DNA from: Metellina segmentata
Lineage: Eukaryota > Arthropoda > Arachnida > Araneae > Tetragnathidae
Direction of reading: 5' to 3'
Length of the DNA stretch: 64,000 nucleotides
Assembly: GCA_947359465.1 (NCBI GenBank)
Contig: OX375875.1
Location: 10,571,038 to 10,635,037, forward strand
A program made the translations under genes and the position numbers. Each line of letters opens with the position of its first letter. The stretch's first letter is position 1. Under the pieces are notes generated by a model. The model was not told the DNA's origin. It made no database searches and worked only from the letters and a program-made list of their open reading frames with translations. Positions 14,406 through 25,647 of the stretch are shown one piece after another.

Positions 14406-14540
14406 GAGCAAGATCATGATCATGATAAAGCAGGCGCTGGAGAAGTGGATAAGAGCTCATATGCTTGTCCATACTGCCCATATATTGGAAATAGTTACTA
14501 CAAACTGAAGAGCCACATGAAGCAACATGATACTGAAAAG
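14406..14540 (+). CDS. ZNF341: ZNF341-like, exon D (one C2H2 finger)
   Basis: A 45-residue exon in phase 0/0, acceptor TTAAAAG|GAG and donor AAAAG|GTTTGA. After an Asp/His-rich start (EQDHDHDK) it encodes SSYACPYCPYIGNSYYKL with the closing HMKQH, one C2H2 finger. It corresponds to finger 4 of vertebrate ZNF341, where SSYLCQFC occupies the same place (recalled). A second in-frame AG three bases downstream (exon start 14409) is equally possible and would remove one residue. Confidence 0.87.
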
Positions 14541-15125
14541 GTTTGAAATTTCTTCATTGTGTTTTGCATCAAATGTCTTCAAACTTAACTTTGAAGTATG
14601 AATATTTTTAATCAGACGTTATCAATTCATATTTTACTGTGGTGTATTTTATTTAGATAGATAGGTTCCACGAGAATTTTAAAAACAAAAGAGCAACACT
14701 TAGGACTTTTGTTGGATCAAATTTAATGTTCTTTCCCCAATAAAAGTGTTCTGCAAAATTATGTAACCAGTAAGTACATTTGTAGTGGAGCACCAACAAG
14801 AAGGCAAATGACCTTGGATCAGCTGATTTTGGAAAAGGAGTGAAGTGAAAACATAGAAAAGCATGAATGGTGATTGCTTTAGGTGTTTTTCTCCCTGCCT
14901 ACTTGTTATCAATGCTTTCACTTTTGGCACCAAGAGATAAACTCAGTAACGAAATCCATGCTATAGATGCCAGTTGTGGAAGCATTTTGTTTACTCTACC
15001 ACCAGTCCCCTACTTTAACTAATAGATTTGCTCAAAACCGCATAACTGGACTGCCTACTCATGGAAACATGACAATAGAAATATTTATACTATGATAGTA
15101 TCTCGCAGAAATGGAATATGTAATA

Positions 15126-16080
15126 CAATCGAACTCGCTTATAACGAGCACGAAGGAACCACGATATTTGCTCGTAAAATACGGGTTTGTGAAAAAGTCA
15201 TACAAATTCATACATACTCTTACTATATTATATATGCATACTTACTTTATTTATTGTTTATTTCTGTACAGTTCAAAAGAAGTTGGTTAATTTGGTTTGA
15301 ACTGCCATGTCTCTTTCTTGTGTTATTGTTCATCATCATGTTGTTCATGGCCTGAAAAACATTGTCATTTGCATCCCTGGCTTCGAAAAACGTTTGAAGT
15401 TTTTCTGCATACTCAAAAGCTATGTTAGGGGCGGTTCAGCTTAAAATTCTTCACATTCATCGCTTTCATTATTTTTTTTTTTCATCTGCTTTAGCTTGAA
15501 TTTCTGCTACATATAATATCCTCAGGAGTAGGTATCTCGTATGTGATAACATTGGCATCAACAGAAACATAATTTTCAAATTATTCTCTACTCATTTCCA
15601 AGTGGTATATTTCTTCCTCAGTGATTTGCCCATCTTGAGAAATGTCCAATCCAGCCTTACGGAAGCAATTGGTAATGCATGTTGATGTAAAGTTTTTCCC
15701 ATGCATTGCTCGTTAAACGTATCACTTCGAGTACGTTTACATCGGCATTTGAGGTTGTTCCAATTTTTCTCTTCTATCGATAAGCATCAAAATCAAGTGC
15801 TTACGAAAGTTTGATTTAAAACTTCTGATGACCCCTTGGTCCATAGGCTGGATCACACTTGTAGAATTTGGTTCCAAGAAAGAATTAGCTGAGCTGGAGA
15901 GATGGAAGTCAATAGAAATTTTATGAATCACAAATTTATTGCTCGCTATAACCAGGGTTTGCTCGTTAAAAGCTACTTATGCTCCCATAGACTTGACATT
16001 GTACCAACCAAGTATTTACAATTTCCAAGTTAAATCTGGGTTCTTGTTAAAACAGGGCTCGTTATAAGCGAGCTATACTG
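15126..16080 (-). mobile_element. Tigger/pogo-type element, internally deleted
   Basis: About 955 bp, starting CAATCGAACTCGCTTATAAC and ending TTATAAGCGAGCTATACTG, inverted complements, flanked by TA on both sides (15124-15125, 16081-16082). TA duplication and this style of TIR are typical of pogo/Tigger elements. The minus strand holds the 3' part of a Tigger transposase gene (15280-15931). The front of the gene (CENP-B-type HTH domains and first catalytic Asp) is gone. Confidence 0.82.
15280..15931 (-). pseudogene. Tigger transposase C-terminal fossil
   Basis: The intact stretch 15737-15931 includes PNSTSVIQPMDQGVIRSFK, the highly conserved motif around the second catalytic Asp of Tigger/jerky DDE_1 transposases (usual form PPNxTSLIQPMDQGVI). 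Downstream, other frames give TEEEIYHLEMS, and then AEKLQTFFEARD with a lysine-rich tail, as in Tigger C-termini. Stops and frameshifts separate these blocks, so it is dead. Confidence 0.75.
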
Positions 16081-17124
16081 TACAAATATATATTTTCAGA
16101 ATACTTATGCATGTGTAAGTGTGTATAAATGCCAAATGTGATTATAAAATAGTTTGCCATTTCTACACAGCACCATCTTTCATTATAATTAATTGATTGA
16201 TAATTTTTAATTGATTTACATTGACAAGTATAATATTTGTATCGATTAAAGTAATATTTTCCTGTTTAGCTATTTTCACTCACAGGTTTCAATGAAAATG
16301 TGGATTTGCTGTGGCACTTTTTCTGATATAATTAAATTGCACAGTAAACAGCAATTCATAAATTAATTCTTTCTGAAATAATACACTAAATGTTACTGTT
16401 AATGTCAGAAATGTTAAACTAAATCTACAAGCTGGAAACAAGTCAAATAATTTGCATTTTTACTTTTTAGCTCTTATTATTTATCATGCATTGTTTTCTC
16501 TCGAGTGCTTTTTTTTTTAAATTTGGCTCTTTAAAAAAAGTATCACAGAAGATTATGGAACTAAATTTCTGCAACTTAACACAACACAGTAGGTTTTTTC
16601 ATAAGAAATGGGTAGAAAATGGATTTTCTAAGTTTATTCTCCATTGTATAATTTTTTTTCTTTACTCTTGTTTGTAAGAGTGATGAATATTTCACTGTTA
16701 TATTTCATTTTATATTTTGAAAGTTCTTTTAATAAGAAATGACTGAGGTTAACTTTTAAATTGGATTGCATTCTTGGAGTAAAAGATAGCAATGCCCATA
16801 CCGCCTTTTCTACGACCCTTTCAGTTTAATGACTTCCTGTTTCCGATCTTGCTCTATTAAACCCAACTATAGATCAATAATGTTCAAAGCTACAGCAGTT
16901 CTTTCTGATGCCATTTTTACTATTGAAACAAATGGGGGAAATATTGGAATCTCTTGGGGACCATCTAAAATATTATCACCTAACTGGAAGTATAAAAAGC
17001 GACAACTATCAATAGATTCTTAGCAAAGGAAGTTGCTTCTTCCATTAGAAATTTTGATTCAATTCCTCTGTTTATTTCTCTTTGTCAGTAAAGCTCCTTG
17101 TGTGTGTATGTCCATTTAATGTTT

Positions 17125-17397
17125 GGCATTGCTTGGCCAAATATGGCCCTAGCTCCAAAAAAAACTCTTAGAAATTTCCATTGTAGTCGAGTTAATGTCG
17201 CAATAGTTATGTTTGTGTCCAGAAATGTATACTTCCCCACTATAAGTTGATGATCCTAAAAGTGTAACATGAAGATGAACACTTGCATTGCGTTCACCCA
17301 TTAAAAAAACTATCTTAGCCGGTAAAATTTGCTTGTGTACATATGTTCATTTACTTGATATTGGGTGCAACTTTACCAGATTTGGCTCTTATGCCAT
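17125..17397. repeat. Old interspersed repeat (GGCCAAATATGG family), split by Copia
   Basis: GTTTGGCATTGCTTGGCCAA (17130) and GGTGCAACTTTACCAGATTT (17363) are diverged copies of one motif of the form TTTGGYGCAnnTTGGCCAAATATGGCnnTnGnnCCA. The second is cut by the Copia insertion; its continuation TAAAACCCCAACCAACC resumes at 21926. Another copy at about 30570-30635 reads through uninterrupted (GTTTGGTGCAGATTGACCAA ... CCATAAAACTCCAAACCAAC), confirming the pre-insertion arrangement. Confidence 0.65.
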
Positions 17398-17583
17398 TGT
17401 TCAGTAAACTCTGTTTACGTGTTGCTTGATGAATTAACAGATGCACAACTTCTTTATTAAAGATTTATTAGAACTTAACAACACATGAAGAAGATTACAC
17501 GCACAACGACTATAGCTATCACTCCGAGAAGAAGTACAAGGTGTTGCCAACATGGCAAATATAAATGTACTTACAAACCAACA
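17398..17583 (-). repeat. Copia 3' LTR
   Basis: 186 bp, 5'-TG...CA-3' in either reading. By eye it is identical base for base to the other LTR at 21735-21920. It is preceded by the 5-bp target duplication GCCAT (17393-17397). On the element's strand a purine-rich tract AAGGAGGCG lies just upstream, the likely polypurine tract. Confidence 0.95.
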
Positions 17584-17756
17584 CGCCTCCTTACATTTAT
17601 ATTTATTAATTACAAACATAACAGAAACAAGCATTAATCACATTCAACCCTTAACACAAAACACTTAAATTATTTCAAAAATTCTTTCATTAACCTAAAT
17701 GTTAACAAAAATTTAAATACAATTTAGCTTATTTAATATTCTGACATAAACAAAAT

Positions 17757-20700
17757 TTATATCAATTTCAACATTTCCTTGAATTTAGTAAATTTAATTT
17801 TTCCTAATGACTTAGTAAAAATATCAGCAGTGTTTGAATCTGAATCTATCTTAACAATTTCAATAACTCCATTTTTAACATTTTCATGAACATAATGATA
17901 TTGTACTTCTATATGCTTAGAATTTTTTGTAAAGTTTCCATATTTAGCTATATCAAGAGCTCCAGAATTATCTTCATAAATTTTAATAGGTTGAGCAATT
18001 TCAACAAAAACATCATTGACAACATTTCTTAAGAAATTTATTTCTGTTACAGCTTCAGATAAAGCAATATATTCTGCAAAGGTGGATGACTTAGTTACAC
18101 AATTTTGTTTTTTGGATTTCCAATAAATGGAATTTCCAAACAATTCAATTACAAACCCAGTAGTTGACTTTCTATCAACAATATCTCCTGCCCAGTCAGC
18201 ATCAACATAACAATTCATAATATCAGCTTTATGACTTTGGTTATATGTTAATTTAAGATCTTTGGTTAAATACAAATACTTTAGAACTCGCAATGCATAT
18301 TTAAAATGTGTCTCATCATAACAATTTTGAAATCTACTTAAATAATTAACACTGAAAGATATGTCTGGTCTAGTACCATGACTAATATACAAAAGTGCTC
18401 CTATTAAATTTCTATATTTAACATTCTCATTTAAACTTGATTCACTCAGTTTAAGATTAATCTCCATTGGTGTATTATAAAGTTTTGAGTTTTCAATATT
18501 ATATAGTTTAGCTAGCGATTCTATATATTTTTTCTGACTCAATGTTAAGGTATTACTACATTTCTCATAATCATATTCAATATAAATTCCAATGTAGCTT
18601 TTTACTTTATTTAAATCCTTCATTTTAAATTTATTATGTAGTTGTTTTTTAATATCATTAATTACCTGAATATCTTTGCAACATATCAACAAATCATCGA
18701 CATATAAAAGAATATATACAGTTTTATTATTTTCAGCTTTAACATAAATACAACAATCATATTTACTTCTACGAAAACCCAGAGTTTCAATATAATCATT
18801 AAAGCATTCATACCAAGCACGTGGGCTCTCTTTTAAACCATACAATGCTTTGTTTAATTTATAAACTCTGTTGGAAACATCATTATAGCCTTGTGGCTGT
18901 TTTACATAAACTTCAGATATTACTTTACCATTTAAAAACGCCGTCTCAACATCCATTTGATGTATGTTTAAACTATACTGACAAGAATATGAAAGTAATA
19001 ACTTTAAAGTTTGCATTTTAACAACAGGTGAGTACGTATCATCAATACTGTCTTTTTGCTGGAAACCTCGAACCACTAACCTGGCTTTAAAAACATCACC
19101 TGGTTTTCTTTTGTATACCCATTTCACATCTAGAATTGCCTTACCCTCTGGTTTACTCACTATTGTCCAAGTATTATTCTTTACAAGACTGTTCATCTCA
19201 CTGTCCATTGCTTCTTTCCATCGTTGAGCCTCACTACATGTTGTCGCCTCCTCGAAGTTACCTGGAATCATAGCATCACAAAAATTTGCACAAACACAAT
19301 ACCCATATTCTTCATCAAATCGAACTGGTGGTTTGATTTGCCTTCTTGGTCTCATTCCACTTTTTATTTTGTCATCATTTTTCACATCGTCCATGGAGTT
19401 CTCATCATTACTTGGCTCATTTGACACTTCTTCGGATTTTTCCTCATCTTCATCAGCACAACCTATACACATAATGTCTTCTTCAATAATGTCAACATGC
19501 CTTGCAACTAATAATCTGTTATTCACCAAAACTTTATATCCAACTTCTGCATATCCAAGTAAAATTCCAAATTCAGCCTTTTTATCCCACTTTGATCTTC
19601 TCTTTCCTTCTGGTATTCTAACATAAACTCTACTTCCATACAATTTTAATTCATTTGCAGATGGTTTCCTATTAAAAAATATTTCATAAGGTGTCTTCCT
19701 CACTACAGTATTTGCCAATGTCCTATTCTTCAGATAAGCTGCTGTTTTAATCACTTCAGGCCAAAAACGTCTGTCAACTTTTGCTTCTGCTAGAAGACAT
19801 CTAGCCATATCCATTATTGTTCTATTATATCTTTCCGCAGTGCCGTTCAATTCATGTACATGTGGTGGACACGACTTTATCTTTATACCTTTTTCTCTTG
19901 CAAATTTAAATATCTTGCTATTCATATATTCTTTACCATTATCACATCTCAGTTCTTTTATCATCTTCCCAGTTAAATTTTGAATTTCATTTACATATTC
20001 CATAAAACAATCAGAGACTTGATCCTTCGACTTAATACAACAGACTTTTGCCAATTTGCTATAATCATCGATAAAACTCACGAAGTATTTTTCACCATTA
20101 CATCCAGTTGTTCTATGAGGTCCATTTACATCAGTATGAACAATCTCCAGTATATCTTCTGCTCTTCTTCTATTATTCTTAAAGGGTAAATTATGCATCT
20201 TGTTCTCAATACATATAGCACACTTCATATATTCTGATTCTATTTCTTTAGGTAACCCTTCTAGTAACTGATTTTTACACATAATATCCAGATATTTAAA
20301 ATTTACATGCCCAAGTGTACGATGTAGTTTTTCTTTTAATGTTAATGTATTATTGGTCACATTTGCAAATATTTTACTAGCATTTGAAACATAACTTGTT
20401 ACTTTATATAATCTTTCATCTTTTTTCGCTACTGCTAATAATATACCATCTAATTTATAAATTCTTGAGAACTGCCCTTTTGATACTATTTTATGATTGT
20501 CAGTGATCTTTGAATAACTTAATAAATTTGCCTTCATTTCTTTAACATAAAATACATTTTTCAAAGTTACTATGGATTCAGTGTCATAAACATGAAAAGA
20601 GACTGTAATATTACCAACCTTTGTCGCTTCTAACATCCTTCCATCACCAACTTTTACTTTAATAGGGTTCTTCAATGCTACTTGGTTTTCAAAATATTCA

Positions 20701-21662
20701 TCACTATTTATTATATGATCGGTACACCCGCTGTCCAGTAACCAAATAATTTGATTTTTATTTGCCATATTATTTTCATTTGAGCTTGACATGTTGCTTT
20801 CAATTATTGTAGTATGAAAACTGTTTCCTGGCTGACTATAGTTTTCTCTGTGGTTAGAGTTTGCTCCACGTCCGCGATGTTTACCAAAACCACGACCCTG
20901 ATAATTTGAAAGACTTCGACCACGATAATTAGAACCACTGCCACGATAGTTCACTTGACCACGGCCATACCAACAGTACTTTTTAATGTGGCCATATTTA
21001 CCACAATTAAAACAGACATTTCCTTGTGGGCCCGATTTGTTTGTTTCAATTTTAAATGCATTCGATTTTTCTATTGGTGCTCTGTCTTCACAATCATTTT
21101 TCTCTTCGAGCGATTTTGACTTAATTTTACTTTTTAGATAATCAACTGTTCTGTCCTTCTCCGGTAAAACATCAATTAAATCACCAATATGACTGTAGTT
21201 TGATGGTAATGCTCTTAACATGTAATTAAGTTTTTCTTGTTCAGTCACGGTTGCACCGGCTTGTTTAAGCTCGTTAACAGACTTCTCAAACTCATCAAAA
21301 AATAAACATAAATCGGAGTAATTCTTCAATTTGACATTTTCTAAATTATTTCTACATACAATTTGCAATGACGTTGAAGTTTTCAAATACATGGTATCGA
21401 ATTTGGCTATTATATCAAAAGCAGACTCACATTCATGGATGTATTCCAATTGCTTGTTTGTTATTGCGCCATAAATATAATTCGTTGCTTGTACATCTTT
21501 TTCTTCCCATTTTTCTTGGTTATCGTTTGCATTAATTTTTCGTTGTACCACTTCCTTACATTTTTTAAACTGCAAAAATGTCATCATTCTTATTTTCCAA
21601 TTAAAGTATTCCGAACCATCAAATAGCGGTATACTAATATCGCTGCTTCTTGCATGCGCCAT
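17757..21662 (-). CDS. Copia Gag-Pol polyprotein
   Basis: A single uninterrupted 1,301-residue polyprotein. In order: a Gag region (UBN2/retrotran_gag type, FDGSEYFNWKIRM near the start); a CCHC zinc knuckle CFNCGKYGHIKKYC at about 217-230; an aspartic protease with WLLDSGCTDH at about 308; and a gag-pre-integrase block LHRTLGHVNFKYL. Next come a DDE integrase (HTDVNGP, then FVSFIDDYS, then LNGTAERYNRTI), a reverse transcriptase with the catalytic box YVDDLL near 987, and a C-terminal RNase H with YVDADWAGD, KSTTGF and the SSTFAEYIALSEA block. The length and the protease-integrase-RT-RNase H order are those of Copia elements, not Gypsy. No premature stop or missing catalytic residue is seen. 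Gag-Pol expression from one frame is normal for the family. Confidence 0.96.
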   Translation of the reverse strand: MAHARSSDISIPLFDGSEYFNWKIRMMTFLQFKKCKEVVQRKINANDNQEKWEEKDVQATNYIYGAITNKQLEYIHECESAFDIIAKFDTMYLKTSTSLQIVCRNNLENVKLKNYSDLCLFFDEFEKSVNELKQAGATVTEQEKLNYMLRALPSNYSHIGDLIDVLPEKDRTVDYLKSKIKSKSLEEKNDCEDRAPIEKSNAFKIETNKSGPQGNVCFNCGKYGHIKKYCWYGRGQVNYRGSGSNYRGRSLSNYQGRGFGKHRGRGANSNHRENYSQPGNSFHTTIIESNMSSSNENNMANKNQIIWLLDSGCTDHIINSDEYFENQVALKNPIKVKVGDGRMLEATKVGNITVSFHVYDTESIVTLKNVFYVKEMKANLLSYSKITDNHKIVSKGQFSRIYKLDGILLAVAKKDERLYKVTSYVSNASKIFANVTNNTLTLKEKLHRTLGHVNFKYLDIMCKNQLLEGLPKEIESEYMKCAICIENKMHNLPFKNNRRRAEDILEIVHTDVNGPHRTTGCNGEKYFVSFIDDYSKLAKVCCIKSKDQVSDCFMEYVNEIQNLTGKMIKELRCDNGKEYMNSKIFKFAREKGIKIKSCPPHVHELNGTAERYNRTIMDMARCLLAEAKVDRRFWPEVIKTAAYLKNRTLANTVVRKTPYEIFFNRKPSANELKLYGSRVYVRIPEGKRRSKWDKKAEFGILLGYAEVGYKVLVNNRLLVARHVDIIEEDIMCIGCADEDEEKSEEVSNEPSNDENSMDDVKNDDKIKSGMRPRRQIKPPVRFDEEYGYCVCANFCDAMIPGNFEEATTCSEAQRWKEAMDSEMNSLVKNNTWTIVSKPEGKAILDVKWVYKRKPGDVFKARLVVRGFQQKDSIDDTYSPVVKMQTLKLLLSYSCQYSLNIHQMDVETAFLNGKVISEVYVKQPQGYNDVSNRVYKLNKALYGLKESPRAWYECFNDYIETLGFRRSKYDCCIYVKAENNKTVYILLYVDDLLICCKDIQVINDIKKQLHNKFKMKDLNKVKSYIGIYIEYDYEKCSNTLTLSQKKYIESLAKLYNIENSKLYNTPMEINLKLSESSLNENVKYRNLIGALLYISHGTRPDISFSVNYLSRFQNCYDETHFKYALRVLKYLYLTKDLKLTYNQSHKADIMNCYVDADWAGDIVDRKSTTGFVIELFGNSIYWKSKKQNCVTKSSTFAEYIALSEAVTEINFLRNVVNDVFVEIAQPIKIYEDNSGALDIAKYGNFTKNSKHIEVQYHYVHENVKNGVIEIVKIDSDSNTADIFTKSLGKIKFTKFKEMLKLI

Positions 21663-21734
21663 TTTCTTTTTACGCTGGTATGGGTATATTCTTAAGCAAC
21701 ACTAATTTTCAATAACCACGGACTTCTGCTACCA

Positions 21735-21920
21735 TGTTCAGTAAACTCTGTTTACGTGTTGCTTGATGAATTAACAGATGCACAACTTCTTTATTAAAGA
21801 TTTATTAGAACTTAACAACACATGAAGAAGATTACACGCACAACGACTATAGCTATCACTCCGAGAAGAAGTACAAGGTGTTGCCAACATGGCAAATATA
21901 AATGTACTTACAAACCAACA
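21735..21920 (-). repeat. Copia 5' LTR
   Basis: 186 bp, identical by eye to 17398-17583. It is followed on the element strand, with no gap, by the initiator-tRNA-Met primer-binding site at 21734-21723. The TSD GCCAT follows at 21921-21925, and then the interrupted host repeat resumes. Confidence 0.95.
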
Positions 21921-21925
21921 GCCAT

Positions 21926-23145
21926 TAAAACCCCAACCAACCTCTTAATATTTTAATATTTCAGACCACTGAATAGCTCACTCTAGACTGAGTAAAAGAC
22001 AAACACATAACTCCACAGTTTCACTCACAATACTTTAACTATAACGCATCACATAACGTTAACAGTTCTCACAGACCGCATAAAGCAAGGCACAAGAAAT
22101 GACAGCACATATGTAGAGGGTCATACCCCCAGCAACACCCCTTGCCCCTGTTGAAAGATGACAAAAGAGACACCAAAGATTGCATCAGAAAGTGTGACAA
22201 CACCCATGACCTTCAAATTTCGTCTCTACTGCGTTACAATTCAAACAGGTGTAAACATTCTCCCAAGTTAATAAGACCGCAAAAATAGAAGAACAATTCA
22301 TTCTGGATTTACTTATAGATGTTGTGATTTAGCCTCTGCAAAAATAGCTATATATTCTTTAGACGTAGTATTGTATTAAAATATTATTAATGATACTGTA
22401 GGACTGAGAGACACAGGCAGACACTTCAGAGAAAGTTAACTATAGTTTAGTGAGTTTCATAAAAAAAAAAACAGGATGGGGTATGCAGGTTTACACAAAT
22501 ATGCAGTTGGCGATAATATGTCTGGGCTCTTTGTCTTTTCGCACTCCCATCTACCTTTCTGGATTATCCATGCACCTGTCATGACTCAAGCCAGAGGTCC
22601 TGTGCAAGCTCTGCTCAATCAGGCATTAGACCTGTGCGCATGTTCATAAAATTGAAACTGAAAAGTTGCCTAGACTGCTTTGTTGTATATACTGAGTGAT
22701 GCATAGAGTTCATTATTTAAAAATTCAAATTTCTCAATTTCAAAGTAATAAAATTGGTAAATTATTGTGGGTATTAAAATCTGCAGTTAACTGTAATGAA
22801 TTATGACAACTGGGGAAATACTTGTTTCCTTAACGAATGAAAAAAATATTGTGCATTTATTGAATCAAATTCCCCATAATAGTTTTGCTGTTCGCCTTAA
22901 TATTGTAATAAAAGGTGTAAATTCAGAAAGGTTGTCTTCGAGCTATATGGAATATTTTCGACTTCCAGTAAAAATATCTCACAATACTATGGACAAGTTT
23001 AAATAATCGAAATAATCATCACACTTTTTTGTTTTATTTTGAACTTTAATTGCATGTAATTTTTACTGTCAGTGTTTTAATAGTCAGTTTCATTAGTCTT
23101 CAAAAAACTGCACTTACAAACCAAAGTATTTTATTTACTTTTCAG
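21926..23145 (+). other. Intron D-E tail without recognised features
   Basis: The first 35 bases continue the repeat interrupted by Copia. The remainder is AT-rich to moderate-GC sequence with no supported exon up to the TTACTTTTCAG acceptor. No repeats were recognised. Confidence 0.5.
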
Positions 23146-23345
23146 GTTTACAAGTGCATCCTTAGTGAATGTGGACAAATGTTCAACGAGTTAGATCCAT
23201 TTCTAGAACATACTAAGTCGCATGAAAATGAAATGACCTACCGATGCCACGAGTGTAACAAATGCTTTAATACGCTTTATGACCTTGGTTCTCATCAGTT
23301 TACCCATAGTCTTTATCCCAATTCGCGATCAAGAACAAGTCGTAG
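23146..23345 (+). CDS. ZNF341: ZNF341-like, exon E (two C2H2 fingers)
   Basis: 200 nt starting in phase 0 (TTTTCAG|GTTTAC) and ending in phase 2 (CGTAG|GTTAGT). It encodes [13 protein letters not shown]...HTKSH, a finger with an extended C-x4-C loop, and [20 protein letters not shown]...H, a classical finger. These are the counterparts of fingers 5 and 6 in vertebrate ZNF341 (the C-x4-C spacing is characteristic). The apparent stop shortly after the exon is in the intron. The split codon AG|G (Arg) joins exon F in frame. Confidence 0.92.
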
Positions 23346-25647
23346 GTTAGTTGCTGAACTTTAATTCTCATAATCTCCAAGTTCAATATATGCATGCTTT
23401 ATTTTACTTTACCTTTTTGCTGATTTTCAGTATGCTTTTATTCAATTATTATTTTTATGTTAGTATAGTCAATAAAAGCAACCCAAATTGACATACAGAT
23501 TTGAATCTTTTATTTTGATTTGGCCAATGTTGAAAATTGCATGCATATTTCAATTGTCATTCTGCCATCCATCAACTTTAACCTTCTTATTTTGATTTCA
23601 TATCTCATTTGCATCAATTGTTTTATAATGTCTGAAATTATTGGTATTTTTAGGAACCTCGTGTCTAAAACAAATTCCAGTTTTAAACTTTTACATTCTT
23701 GTAAAATGGTTGCTACAAATATTAATATAATTTCTTAAGGCTTAGGATTTGAATGGCTAAAATTGTTGGAAATTTTCGAATAAAGATTGTGTTTAGAACC
23801 ACAAAAATACTTCAAAAACAACCCAACAAATAGCTTTTTTTTTTTTATGTTGTCTGCCAACAAAGTTTTAACCATGAAAAACTCCTAATACACTTCTACT
23901 GACCACACCATACTTTGAATAAATTATATCACTTGTTCAATCTGAAATTTTACAAAGGGTAACAATTTTCCTTGACTGGTGGAAAATGGAGTATTGGAGA
24001 AATTTACCCTAAATGCTCCATTTTGGAAAGCAAGTGCAAAATTTTGCCTTAGAAATATGCCTTGAAATTATTTGAAAACTTGAAAAAGTGTTATTTTGTG
24101 TGAAAATGTTCTGAAAAATTCTAAGAAATGTCCACAAAGGTTAAATCAGCTTAGTTTTTATGAAGTGCATTTCTATTCAGGGACATAATGTCTGTTTGGC
24201 CAAAAATAGATGCGAAATCATCAAAATAGTAGCTCTATTTATTACTAATGCACACTTGTCTAATAATACTGTTACTAAACCTAATATTAAAGTAACAGTA
24301 ACCTTTTATTACATTGAATAGATCTGTTTCGGACTCTACCGCACTCTGCTTTTTGTACTTGTCCCTTGTTAGATTTAGCTACAAATACTGAAACTGTAAT
24401 TGCTCAGAAGGCATAGGATATTTTTGAATTCTCAAAATATCCCAAATGAAGTTAATTCAATTTTGTCCTGCGTCAGTGGCAAACAAATAAAGAAAAGACT
24501 GAAACTTAGAATTCTTTACCCCTACAAGAATTTTACTGTTGTCAACTATTTCCTACCAAGTTTAGTATTACTTTCAAATGTTTTGCTCTTGATTTTATGT
24601 TTACCTAATAGTTTTATGCAGCATTGAATTAAAAAGCACAAAATAACTGTGGCTTTTCAATTTTTTAAAATTATTCCACTAAATACTTGTACATTTTCTC
24701 TTGCAAGTTAAAAGTCATTGATAAATACACATTTTGTTCATTTATATTGGGTACTAAACATTTTACGTTTAAGGTATTTACTAATAGCTCTTAAAAAATA
24801 TGTAAATATAAAATAGTGTGAAAGTTACTGATCTGTAGTCTGCAACCTGATATATATTTTTGTTATACATACATATTATTATCAATACATGTGCTGTGGG
24901 TATCATGGATAAAGCAGCTTTCTTCTCCTTTAACCCTTTTTTTAATTCAAATGGGAGAAGAGTTTTGAACCATAAAACATCAAGTCATACCATTCCTTAC
25001 ACTAATGCCATAATTCAAAAAAGCTGATTTGGAGATTTAAATTATGATTGAGAATGATTGTAAATGCCTTTTCATTAGTTACTTCTCTGTAAAATTACAG
25101 TTAACTAAAATTTTAAAGTGAACAATGGTTTTACACTTATAGAGCTCTATTTCAAAACGTAAAAATATTTCTGAATATGCACTTTTTGATGTGTAAGTAC
25201 ACTTGCGCCAAAGATTTTATCTGTACTATATTTTTCCATTATGTGTTTTAAATTGAAAATCATTATTTCAGTAACAAATATACATAAAGTATTTGGTTAT
25301 ATTAGGAATGTTAATTATCAGAGTTGTAGGTCTTAAAATGAATCCTATGTTGCATATCATTCTTTTGATCCGGCTGAATCGAAGTTTTCATTGATTGGTC
25401 TTGATGGAGGGGTCTGAGAGAAGTTCATTGTCTACTCTTTTAATGTTTCTCGTTATTTGCAGCAATAAATGAGAAATATTTTTTGATCTGAGTGCCCACA
25501 TATACCACTAATCTGCAATCCTAAATTCCTAAGATTGTCGTTCCCCAACCAAAAATTGACGGTCAAAAAATTTGTGTTTATTTCGTTTTAATTTTCAAAT
25601 GTATCTGATATTTTTTTTAAGTATCTCAATGAATTATTTCATTTCAG
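23346..25647 (+). other. ZNF341 intron E-F
   Basis: A 2.3-kb AT-rich intron with GT at 23346-23347 and AG at 25646-25647 after TTATTTCATTTC. No exon, no recognised repeat with defined ends and no structured element is evident. Confidence 0.65.

Larger units (their letters stand above)
17398..21920 (-). mobile_element. Complete Ty1/copia LTR retrotransposon
   Basis: A 4,523-bp element on the minus strand with identical 186-bp LTRs, TSD GCCAT on both sides (17393-17397, 21921-21925) and a single intact gag-pol frame. Immediately after the 5' LTR (zero gap) the element strand reads TGGTAGCAGAAG. Its first ten bases are complementary to the 3' end of eukaryotic initiator tRNA-Met (...UCUGCUACCA), the expected primer. 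A polypurine tract precedes the 3' LTR. Identical LTRs, intact ORF and intact TSD indicate a very recent insertion that could still be active. It sits antisense inside the ZNF341 intron. Confidence 0.95.
14541..23145 (+). other. ZNF341 intron D-E with Tigger and Copia insertions
   Basis: The largest visible intron (8.6 kb). It contains a Tigger deletion derivative (15126-16080) and an intact antisense Copia element (17398-21920) that landed in an older interspersed repeat. Outside these the sequence is AT-rich. A 67-codon open frame at 22803-23006 has no recognisable content. Confidence 0.75.
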
